Positions 1 through 5,243 of a stretch of 5,243 bases of DNA are shown piece after piece. Numbering within the stretch: position 1 is the first letter of the stretch; every line of letters starts with the position of its first letter. The translations under genes and the position numbers were made by a program. The notes below the pieces were generated by a model that saw only the letters and a program-made list of their open reading frames with translations, was not told the origin of the DNA and ran no database searches. Source of the DNA: Burkholderiales bacterium (GTDB lineage Bacteria; Pseudomonadota; Gammaproteobacteria; Burkholderiales; CAIKXV01); contig JACMMK010000457.1 of the NCBI GenBank assembly GCA_014379045.1, positions 1-5,243 on the forward strand, written 5' to 3'.

Positions 1-2
1 AA

Positions 3-749
3 CGTGCCGACATCGCTGGCATCGAGGTGTTCGGAAACTGCGCGCACGCGGTTGCCGCCACCGGCGCGGTCGCGAGCGTGGTGCTGGTCGGCGCCGAACA
101 GGTGCGCGCGGCGGTCATCGAAGCGCTCGCGGCGGGCATCCGCCTGATCGTGACGCCGACCGAGGGGGTGCCCGTGCATGACGCAGTCGCGATCAAATGT
201 CTGGTCGACGCGGCGCAGGCGACGTGGATCGGCGCGTCGACGCCGGGCATCGCGGTGCCGGGTGAGGCCAAGCTCGGCTTCCTGCCCGACGTGTCGCTCG
301 CGCCGGGTCCGGTCGCGCTCGCTTCAAAGAGCGGAACGCTGTCGTACGAAGTCGGCTTCCGGCTCGTACAGTCGGGGCTGGGACAGTCGGTATGGATCGG
401 CGTCGGCGGCGATCCGGTGAAGGGCACGCGCTTCGCCGATCTGGCGCCGTACTTCGCACGCCATGGCCGTACCGAGGCAGTACTGCTGATCGGCGAGATC
501 GGCGGGACCGAGGAGGAGGAGTTCGCGCGCGCGCTCGCCTCGAGCGGGCTCGACAAGCCGGTGTTCGCACTGATCGCCGGACGCACCGCGCCGGGCGGCG
601 TCAGCATGGGTCACGCGGGCGCGCTGACCTGGGGTGCGCACGGCACCTGGGAGGCGAAGCGCGCGGCGCTGACGCACGCCGGGGTCACGGTCTGTGCGAC
701 GATCGACGACGCGGTACAACGTGTCGCCCAGGCGCTGGGCCGGCGTTGA
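3..749 (+). CDS. Succinyl-CoA synthetase alpha-subunit-like CoA ligase, 5'-truncated by the window edge
   Basis: This is the C-terminal part (about 248 residues) of a SucD-type subunit of an NDP-forming acyl-CoA ligase, the family that makes a CoA thioester from a carboxylate through a phosphohistidine intermediate. The reading frame is open back to base 3, so the gene starts upstream. The GTG at 27 is an internal valine in a segment (GIEVFGNCAHAVAATGA) that matches the SucD core, and about 60 N-terminal residues with the first CoA-binding glycine loop are missing. Visible family motifs are TEGVP (about 153-167), SGTLSYE (about 330-350), GIGGDP-like GVGGDP (about 402-419), GEIGG with the glutamate that contacts phosphohistidine, and MGHAGAL with the catalytic histidine codon at 612-614. 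The usual GPNxPG loop reads GASTPG. The beta subunit would be expected upstream. The next gene starts 57 bases downstream. The family is clear. The substrate is not: it could be succinate, malate or another acid, and the neighbours favour a catabolic ligase over the TCA-cycle enzyme. Confidence 0.9.
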   Translation, partial: RADIAGIEVFGNCAHAVAATGAVASVVLVGAEQVRAAVIEALAAGIRLIVTPTEGVPVHDAVAIKCLVDAAQATWIGASTPGIAVPGEAKLGFLPDVSLAPGPVALASKSGTLSYEVGFRLVQSGLGQSVWIGVGGDPVKGTRFADLAPYFARHGRTEAVLLIGEIGGTEEEEFARALASSGLDKPVFALIAGRTAPGGVSMGHAGALTWGAHGTWEAKRAALTHAGVTVCATIDDAVQRVAQALGRR

Positions 750-796
750 GGGCTGCGCCAGCAACCTCGCGTTGAAGCAGGCAGGCCGGTGGGATC

Positions 797-802
797 AGGA
801 GG
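797..802 (+). promoter_or_regulatory. Strong Shine-Dalgarno fixing the acyl-CoA dehydrogenase start
   Basis: AGGAGG lies 4 bases before the ATG at 807. It decides for that ATG over the in-frame GTG at 789, which has no comparable site and would add six residues (MGSGGT) before the typical family start MDFRLSEEQ. Confidence 0.85.
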
Positions 803-806
803 AACG

Positions 807-1973
807 ATGGATTTCAGACTGAGCGAGGAACAGCGTGCCCTCGTCGAAGCGGTCGCGAACGTACGACGCGACGTGCTCGAACCGAACGCGATGAAGTGGC
901 TCGACGGCACCTGGCCCGCCGAGAACCTGAGCGCCCTCGCCGAGATCGGCGTGATGGGCATGGCCGTGCCCGAGGAATACGGCGGCTCGGGCATGGGCAT
1001 CTTCGAGACCGCGCTCGCACTGGAAGAGATCGGCAAAGCCTGCTACGTGACCGCGATGGCGGTGCTGGGTGAGGTCGGCACGCAGACGCGGATCATCTCG
1101 ACCTATGCGCCCGAGCGCATCAAGCGCGCGATCCTGCCGAGAGTCGCCACCGGTGAGGCGATCCTGTCGATCTGCATGACCGAACCCGATGCCGGCACCG
1201 ACGTCGCCAGCTATCGCACGAACACGACGGTGCAGGGCGAGCGGGTCGTGATCAACGGCGTGAAGACGCTGATCAGCCGCGCCGACATCGCCGACATGAT
1301 GGTGGTGTTCACCCGCGTCGACAATGTCGCCGGCGGCGCGGGCATCGGCTGCGTGCTGGTCGAGAAGGGCGCGGCCGGGATGAAGGCCGAGGCGAAGTAC
1401 CACACGATGGGTGGTGAGTACCTGTGTGAGGTGGTATTCGACAACTGCGTGCAGCCGCGCGACCATCTGGTGATCACCGATCACGGCATCAAGCGGCTGA
1501 TGAGCGCGTTCAACACGCAGCGCATCCTCAACCCGGCGATCTGCCTGGGTCTGGCCGAGGGCGCGCTCGAAGCATCGATCCGGTACCTGCGCGATCGCTC
1601 GGCGTTCGGCAAGCCGATCGGCGAGTTCCAGGGCATGCGCTGGAAGGCCGCCGACATGTATGTCGACATCGAAGCCGCGCGCAGTCTGCTGTATCGGGCC
1701 GCGCACTCCGGAGGCGATTTCCCCGATCCGACGCTCGCGGCGGCCGCGAAGATCTACTGCAACGAGATGGGCATCCGGGTCACCAGCGAGGCGATCCAGG
1801 TGCACGGCGGCTACGGCTTCACTGACGAGTTCGCGGTGTCGCGCTTCTTTCGCGGCGTGCGCTATGGCAGTCTCGGTGGCGGCACCACCGAGACGCTGCG
1901 CAACCTGGTCGCGCGCAAGCTGGTCGACGAGATGGATCTCGCCACGGGGCTCGTGGGTCTAGGGACGTTCTGA
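807..1973 (+). CDS. Acyl-CoA dehydrogenase family flavoprotein lacking the usual catalytic glutamate
   Basis: This 388-residue protein has the normal length and order of an FAD-dependent acyl-CoA dehydrogenase, which forms an alpha,beta double bond in an acyl-CoA and passes electrons to ETF. The N-terminal helical domain covers about residues 6-117, the middle beta domain about 120-217 and the C-terminal helical domain about 227-375. Both superfamily signatures are present: CMTEPDAGTD at 123-132, and QVHGGYGFTDEFAVSRFFRG at 331-350, which includes the FAD-contacting QxxGG. RSAFGKPIGEFQ at 264-275 is also typical. Two positions stand out. The C-terminal EGT motif, which carries the base in SCAD/MCAD enzymes, reads G358-G359-T360. 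The helix-G position that carries the base in isovaleryl- and long-chain enzymes is Gln238, in FNTQRIL. The enzyme may therefore use another base, act on an unusual substrate, or be a non-catalytic partner. It is preceded by the SucD-like gene and followed after 29 bases by the SDR, which suggests one operon. The acyl substrate is unknown. Confidence 0.93.
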   Translation: MDFRLSEEQRALVEAVANVRRDVLEPNAMKWLDGTWPAENLSALAEIGVMGMAVPEEYGGSGMGIFETALALEEIGKACYVTAMAVLGEVGTQTRIISTYAPERIKRAILPRVATGEAILSICMTEPDAGTDVASYRTNTTVQGERVVINGVKTLISRADIADMMVVFTRVDNVAGGAGIGCVLVEKGAAGMKAEAKYHTMGGEYLCEVVFDNCVQPRDHLVITDHGIKRLMSAFNTQRILNPAICLGLAEGALEASIRYLRDRSAFGKPIGEFQGMRWKAADMYVDIEAARSLLYRAAHSGGDFPDPTLAAAAKIYCNEMGIRVTSEAIQVHGGYGFTDEFAVSRFFRGVRYGSLGGGTTETLRNLVARKLVDEMDLATGLVGLGTF

Positions 1974-1987
1974 ACACAGACTGATCG

Positions 1988-1995
1988 AAGGAGGT
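1988..1995 (+). promoter_or_regulatory. Near-perfect Shine-Dalgarno of the SDR gene
   Basis: AAGGAGGT lies 7 bases before the ATG at 2003, an ideal site and spacing. It falls inside the 29-base gap after the acyl-CoA dehydrogenase stop, which fits translation from a shared mRNA. Confidence 0.85.
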
Positions 1996-2002
1996 ACGTG
2001 CA

Positions 2003-2782
2003 ATGGAACTCGGGCTGAAGGACAGGGTCGCGATCGTCACCGGCGGCAGCGAAGGCATCGGTCGGGCGACCGCGATCCGGCTCGCACTGGAGGGCGCGAA
2101 AGTCGCGATCTGTGCGCGACGCCAGGGTCCACTCGACGAGGTCGCACAGACGATCCGCGCGAACGGCGGCGACGTACTCGCCGAAAGCGTCGACGTGATG
2201 CAGGCGGAACGACTGCAGATGTTCATCGAGCGCGTCGCCAGCCACTACGGCCGCATCGACATCCTGGTCAACAATGCCGGGACGTCGATCTCGAAACCCT
2301 TCGGCGAGGTCGACGATGCGACCTGGCACCTGGACCTCGAACTCAAGTTGATGGGTGCGATCCGCGGCTGCCGCGGGGTGATCCCGCATATGCAGAAGAT
2401 CGGTGGCGGGCGTATCGTCAACATCACGACGATCGGCGGCAAGCAGCCGCGCGCGAGTTCATCGCCGACTGCGGTCACGCGTGCCGCCGGCCTCGCGCTG
2501 ACCAAGGCGCTGTCGAAGGACTATGCGAAGGACAACATTCTCGTCAACACCGTGTGCATCGGGCTGATCAAGAGCGGTCAGCACGAGAAGCGCGCCGATG
2601 CCGCCGGTACACCGCGCGCCGAATACTATGTCGATCGGGCGCGCGCGGCCGGCATTCCGCTCGGACGCTTCGGCGAGGCGGAAGAGGCGGCGAACGTGAT
2701 CGCGTTTCTCGTCTCCGATGCCGCGAGCTATGTCACCGGCTCCAGCGTGAATCTGGACGGGGGCACGTCGGGCGCGCTGTAG
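2003..2782 (+). CDS. SDR-family protein with a substituted catalytic tetrad
   Basis: This 259-residue protein has the length and fold signature of a classical short-chain dehydrogenase/reductase, a cytosolic NAD(P)-dependent alcohol/ketone oxidoreductase. The nucleotide-binding motif TGGSEGIG is at 13-20 and NNAG at 90-93. The end of the second strand reads CARR (37-40), where the arginines favour NADP(H) over NAD(H). The C-terminal region VTGSSVNLDGG is typical. Aligned by eye with E. coli FabG, the four catalytic positions are all changed. The Asn is Lys115 (W-x6-K, in LELKLMG), the Ser is Thr143 (GRIVNITT), the Tyr is Thr156 and the Lys is Arg160, so YxxxK reads TAVTR. Spacing between these positions (13 residues, then 4) is exactly as in FabG, which argues against misalignment. 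The following VNTVCIGLI replaces the common VNxVxPG. The fold and cofactor site look intact, so the protein may reduce by a different mechanism or act as a binding or regulatory subunit. Ordinary annotation as a 3-oxoacyl-ACP or 3-hydroxyacyl-CoA reductase would be unsafe. Confidence 0.93.
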   Translation: MELGLKDRVAIVTGGSEGIGRATAIRLALEGAKVAICARRQGPLDEVAQTIRANGGDVLAESVDVMQAERLQMFIERVASHYGRIDILVNNAGTSISKPFGEVDDATWHLDLELKLMGAIRGCRGVIPHMQKIGGGRIVNITTIGGKQPRASSSPTAVTRAAGLALTKALSKDYAKDNILVNTVCIGLIKSGQHEKRADAAGTPRAEYYVDRARAAGIPLGRFGEAEEAANVIAFLVSDAASYVTGSSVNLDGGTSGAL

Positions 2783-2798
2783 AGGTGCGAGCGCGCGC

Positions 2799-2804
2799 TA
2801 CAAT
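2799..2804 (+). promoter_or_regulatory. Possible -10 element for the Bug receptor gene
   Basis: TACAAT in the context gctacaat differs from the sigma-70 consensus TATAAT at one base. It sits just after the SDR stop, in the longest intergenic gap of the window. No good -35 hexamer is visible 16-18 bases upstream; the best match, ctgtag at 2777-2782, is poor. If used, it would give a leader of about 130 bases before the ATG at 2942. This is a visual call only. Confidence 0.3.
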
Positions 2805-2849
2805 CGTCGAAACGATAACGATGATTCGCCCGGCAACACGTCACTGCGT

Positions 2850-2872
2850 CGACGCGCGCACACCGCGCGTCG
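2850..2872 (+). repeat. Perfect 9-bp inverted repeat (hairpin) in the SDR-Bug gap
   Basis: The arms cgacgcgcg (2850-2858) and cgcgcgtcg (2864-2872) are exact reverse complements around a 5-base loop, cacac. An alternative pairing extends to ctgcg/cgcag around a 3-base bulge. No T-run follows on the + strand, so it is not a typical intrinsic terminator. It could attenuate transcription, stabilise an mRNA end or be a protein-binding palindrome. In DNA this GC-rich, chance palindromes of this size are possible. Confidence 0.45.
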
Positions 2873-2930
2873 CAGGCAGGGCGTGATGCGATGGCGAACG
2901 CCGAAGGGGTCGCTTCCGGTTTCAGTTCGC

Positions 2931-2934
2931 GGAG
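2931..2934 (+). promoter_or_regulatory. Shine-Dalgarno supporting the Bug start at 2942
   Basis: GGAG lies 7 bases before the ATG at 2942. The in-frame ATG at 2891 would place 17 polar residues before the signal peptide, so the downstream start is preferred. Confidence 0.55.
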
Positions 2935-2941
2935 ATATCGC

Positions 2942-3913
2942 ATGATTCGGCGCCGTTTCGGAATGCTCGTTGCACTGCTCTGCACGCTTGCCGCCGGCGG
3001 GGTGCATGCGCAGGCCTGGCCGGCGAAGCCGGTGCGGGTGATCATTCCGTGGGCGACCGGCGGGTCGACCGATTCGCTCGGGCGGATCATCGTCCAGCGC
3101 CTGTCGGAGACGCTCGGGCAGCCGTTCGTCGTCGAGAACCGCGCCGGCGCTGCCGGCACGATCGGGCACGCGCTCGCGGCGAAGGCCGCGCCCGACGGCT
3201 ACACAATGTTGATCGGCACCAACAGCACGTTCGTGATGGCGCCGCATCTGTACAAGGATCTGGGGTACGACAACGACAAGTCGCTCGCGCCGGTGATGCT
3301 GATCGCGCGTTCGCCGCAGACGATCGCCGTGCATCCGTCGGTGCCGGTGAAGACGCTGCGCGAGTTCGTCGAGTTCACGCGCAAGCGCCCGGGTCAGGTG
3401 AACTTCTCGTCCGCCGGAAACGGTGCGACCAGCCACATGTCGACCGAGATGTTCCGCAACGTGGCGAAGCTCGAGATGGTGCACATCCCGTACAAGGGCG
3501 GGGGGCCGTCGTTCCTGGCGCTGCTCTCGGGCGAGACCGCGCTGTCGTTCGTGGACGTGATCACCGTGCTCGAACAGGCCAAGGCCGGGCGCGTGCGCGT
3601 GCTCGCGATCACCAGCGGTCAGCGCTCGCCGCTGATGCCGGAGGTGCCGACCGCGAGCGAGGCCGGCCTCCCCGGGTTCGACACGCATACCTCGTTCGCG
3701 GTGTTCATGCCGGCAGGCACGCCGCGCGAGATCGTCGTGCGCTTGAACGGCGCATTGGTGAAGGTGCTCGCCGAGCCGGCAATGCGCGAACGGTTGATCC
3801 AGCAGGGGATGGAGATCGTCGCGAGTTCTCCGGAAGAGTTCGCCGCCTACCAGAAGCGCGAGTCGGAGAAATGGGGTCGGGTCGTGCGTGAGAACCGGAT
3901 CACGATCGAGTGA
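2942..3913 (+). CDS. Bug/TctC-family periplasmic solute-binding receptor
   Basis: This 323-residue protein is a tripartite tricarboxylate transporter (TTT) receptor of the Bug type. Such proteins bind small carboxylates in the periplasm, and known members bind citrate, glutamate, aspartate or aromatic acids. A Sec signal peptide is visible: basic MIRRRFG, hydrophobic core at about 8-20, and signal peptidase I site V-H-A before Q24. C14 is not in a proper lipobox, since the residue before it is leucine, so a lipoprotein is unlikely. The mature start WPAKPVRVIIPWATGGSTD is highly typical. Further family motifs are ENRAGAAG (65-72), PDGYT (84-88), FSSAGNG (155-161), IPYKGG (182-187) and PTASEAGLPGF near 237-247. 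The N-x-RAG and PYKGG loops line the ligand cleft in known structures. No TctA/TctB membrane genes are in the window, so it is an orphan receptor here, which is common in this family. It lies 159 bases after the SDR and may have its own promoter. The ligand cannot be predicted, but it may be the substrate of the flanking catabolic genes. Confidence 0.93.
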   Translation: MIRRRFGMLVALLCTLAAGGVHAQAWPAKPVRVIIPWATGGSTDSLGRIIVQRLSETLGQPFVVENRAGAAGTIGHALAAKAAPDGYTMLIGTNSTFVMAPHLYKDLGYDNDKSLAPVMLIARSPQTIAVHPSVPVKTLREFVEFTRKRPGQVNFSSAGNGATSHMSTEMFRNVAKLEMVHIPYKGGGPSFLALLSGETALSFVDVITVLEQAKAGRVRVLAITSGQRSPLMPEVPTASEAGLPGFDTHTSFAVFMPAGTPREIVVRLNGALVKVLAEPAMRERLIQQGMEIVASSPEEFAAYQKRESEKWGRVVRENRITIE

Positions 3914-4037
3914 GCGGCTGGCGAGTCCGTACGCAGATGAGTTGGTCAAGGCGCGGGCGATTGCGCAGACAGATGAGCGGCCAGTGAACGGGAAAGTGCC
4001 CGGACAAGCGCGTGGGCCGGTCAGCGGTGAGTCGGGC

Positions 4038-5198
4038 ATGGCCGGCTCGGGCGGTGCTCCGCTACCGGCGCCGAAGAGCATCCTGTTCGCGCCGCTTCGG
4101 CTGCGCGGCGTGGTGACGCGCAACCGCACCGTGGTGTCGCCGATGTGCCAGTACTCGTCGATCGACGGCGGACCCTCCGACTGGCATCTCGTGCATCTGG
4201 GCAAGTTCGCGCTCGGCGGGGCCGGTATCGTGTTCACCGAAGAGACCGCGGTCGAGGCGCGCGGACGCAAGACCCATGCTTGTGCCGGCATCTACGACGA
4301 TCGTCATCACCCTGTCTATCGGCGCATCACCGACTTCCTGCGCGCCCACGGCTCGGTGCCGGCGATCCAGCTCGGCCATTCGGGACGCAAGGCGGCGAGT
4401 GGCCCGCCGTGGACGCTGTTTCAGCCGCTCACCGAGCTCGATGCCCAACGCGGACTGCCGCCGTGGCAACCGGTCGGTCCGAGCCCGATTCCCCATCGCG
4501 CCGAAGCGCAGACCCCGCGTGCGATGGATCGCGCCGAGATGAACGCGGTACTCGCGGCGTGGCGCGAGGCGACACGGCGCGCGCTCGACTGCGGCTTCGA
4601 CATCATCGAGGTTCATGGCGCCCATGGTTATCTGATCCACCAGTTCCTGTCTCCGCTCGCGAATCACCGTACCGATGCCTACGGTGGGTCGCTCGAGAAC
4701 CGGATGCGCTTCCCGCTCGAGATCGTCGATTCGGTGCGCGCGCTTTGGCCCGACGACCGCCCGCTGTTCTTCCGCGTCTCGGCGCTCGACGGCGACGGCG
4801 GCGTGTGGGACCTCGACGACACGGTCGCGCTCGCACGCGCCCTGCATGCGCACGGCATCGATGTCGTGACCTGCTCGTCGGGCGGAATCAACGGGCCGCT
4901 CAACATGGCGATCGTGCCGCGTACGCCGGGCTATCAGGTGTCGTACGCGGCGCGCGTGCGGCGCGACGCCGGTGTGCTCAGTTGCGCGGTCGGCCTGATC
5001 ACCGAGCCCGAACAGGCCGAAGCGGTGCTGCGCGCAGGCGACGCCGATCTGATCGCGCTCGCGCGCGAACTGCTCTACAACCCGAACTGGCCGGTGCACG
5101 CTGCGCGTGCGCTGGGCGAGCCCGACTATCTCGACCTGCTGCCGCCCGATTACGCGTGGTGGCTGAAGCGCCGCGAGCAGGTGCGCGCGCTCTCCTGA
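4038..5198 (+). CDS. Old Yellow Enzyme-family NADH:flavin oxidoreductase, XenA/YqjM-like
   Basis: This is an FMN-dependent ene-reductase of the XenA/YqjM-like class, which reduces activated C=C bonds, and in some members nitro compounds, with NAD(P)H in the cytosol. It is 386 residues from the ATG at 4038. The TIM-barrel motifs are complete. PMCQYSS at 35-41 has the class-specific Cys37 and Tyr39. Gln111 lies in IQLGHSGRK. His193 and His196 in HGAHGYLIH bind the substrate carbonyl, followed by Tyr198 and SPLANHRTDAYGGSLENR. Arg246 lies in FRVSA, PGYQVSYA is at 297-304, and Arg343 in ARELL should hold the FMN phosphate. The C-terminus YAWWLKRR (372-379) resembles the XenA tail that helps close the active site. 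The frame is open back to a GTG at 3888, which overlaps the Bug gene by 26 bases. The extra 50 residues show no family similarity, and ggtgag (4026-4031) lies 6 bases before the ATG at 4038, so the shorter start is preferred. GTG codons at 3984 and 3996 are alternatives. A natural role in reducing an enoate or enone intermediate is inference from context. Confidence 0.92.
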   Translation: MAGSGGAPLPAPKSILFAPLRLRGVVTRNRTVVSPMCQYSSIDGGPSDWHLVHLGKFALGGAGIVFTEETAVEARGRKTHACAGIYDDRHHPVYRRITDFLRAHGSVPAIQLGHSGRKAASGPPWTLFQPLTELDAQRGLPPWQPVGPSPIPHRAEAQTPRAMDRAEMNAVLAAWREATRRALDCGFDIIEVHGAHGYLIHQFLSPLANHRTDAYGGSLENRMRFPLEIVDSVRALWPDDRPLFFRVSALDGDGGVWDLDDTVALARALHAHGIDVVTCSSGGINGPLNMAIVPRTPGYQVSYAARVRRDAGVLSCAVGLITEPEQAEAVLRAGDADLIALARELLYNPNWPVHAARALGEPDYLDLLPPDYAWWLKRREQVRALS

Positions 5199-5243
5199 TC
5201 GGAACGACCTTGGGTGTGACGAAAAGGAACATCGGCGGCCGCG

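Noticed and set aside
27..29. GTG as the start of the SucD-like protein
   Set aside because: The frame is open upstream to the window edge, the upstream residues continue the SucD match, and there is no Shine-Dalgarno, so the gene is truncated by the window.
795..1805. Long minus-strand open frame of 336 codons
   Set aside because: It lies antisense to the acyl-CoA dehydrogenase, is rich in Arg, His and Asp as expected from the complement of high-GC codons, and shows no recognisable motif.
2850..2880. Intrinsic terminator after the SDR
   Set aside because: The stem is strong but no T-rich run follows on either side, so it is listed only as an inverted repeat.
2942..3013. Lipoprotein signal in the Bug receptor, because of Cys14
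   Set aside because: The residues before Cys14 (ALL) do not match a lipobox, which needs Gly, Ala or Ser at -1. A normal signal peptidase I site, VHA, follows.
2798..4291. Minus-strand open frame of 497 codons
   Set aside because: It spans a gene boundary and is antisense to the well-supported Bug and OYE genes. Its composition is typical of a high-GC shadow frame, with no domain signature.
4062..5099. Minus-strand open frame of 345 codons
   Set aside because: It is antisense to the OYE gene, whose catalytic motifs are complete. It shows no family motif of its own.
5235..5242. NotI recognition sequence gcggccgc next to the window end
   Set aside because: An 8-bp site of this composition is expected by chance in GC-rich DNA, and nothing else suggests a cloning junction.
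5216..5243. Possible GTG start of a downstream gene (frame beginning VTKRNIGGR)
   Set aside because: Only nine codons are visible, there is no clear Shine-Dalgarno, and no family can be recognised, so it cannot be called as a gene.

Overview
The window reads as a high-GC proteobacterial chromosome fragment, most likely from a Burkholderiales-type betaproteobacterium. The grounds are strong GC bias at third codon positions, a periplasmic Bug/TctC-type solute receptor (a family greatly expanded in that order) and catabolic acyl-CoA genes. The genus cannot be named from the sequence. All supported genes lie on the + strand and coding density is high. I see no rRNA, tRNA, CRISPR array, insertion sequence or phage gene.

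Layout: (1) 3-749, the 3' part of a succinyl-CoA-synthetase alpha-subunit-like (SucD-like) CoA ligase whose N-terminal CoA-binding start lies outside the window. (2) 807-1973, an acyl-CoA dehydrogenase with a strong Shine-Dalgarno. (3) 2003-2782, a short-chain dehydrogenase/reductase (SDR), again with a strong Shine-Dalgarno and only 29 bases after gene 2. (4) A 159-base gap holding a possible -10 element and a 9-bp hairpin. (5) 2942-3913, a secreted Bug/TctC-family receptor. (6) 4038-5198, an Old Yellow Enzyme-family (XenA/YqjM-like) flavin oxidoreductase. The last 45 bases hold nothing that can be called firmly.

Together the genes suggest uptake and breakdown of an organic acid. The Bug receptor would capture a carboxylate in the periplasm, the SCS-type ligase would form its CoA thioester using a nucleoside triphosphate, the acyl-CoA dehydrogenase would desaturate it, and the SDR and the ene-reductase would handle hydroxy/oxo and unsaturated intermediates. 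The substrate cannot be deduced from the sequence; this scheme is inference from family membership and gene order.

The most unusual features are at active sites. The SDR has all four classical catalytic tetrad residues (Asn-Ser-Tyr-Lys) replaced, by Lys115, Thr143, Thr156 and Arg160, while its nucleotide-binding motif is intact. The acyl-CoA dehydrogenase has no acidic residue at either of the two positions where this superfamily normally keeps its catalytic glutamate (Gln238 and Gly358 instead). Two adjacent, tightly coupled genes with non-standard active sites in one cluster is the observation most worth following up.
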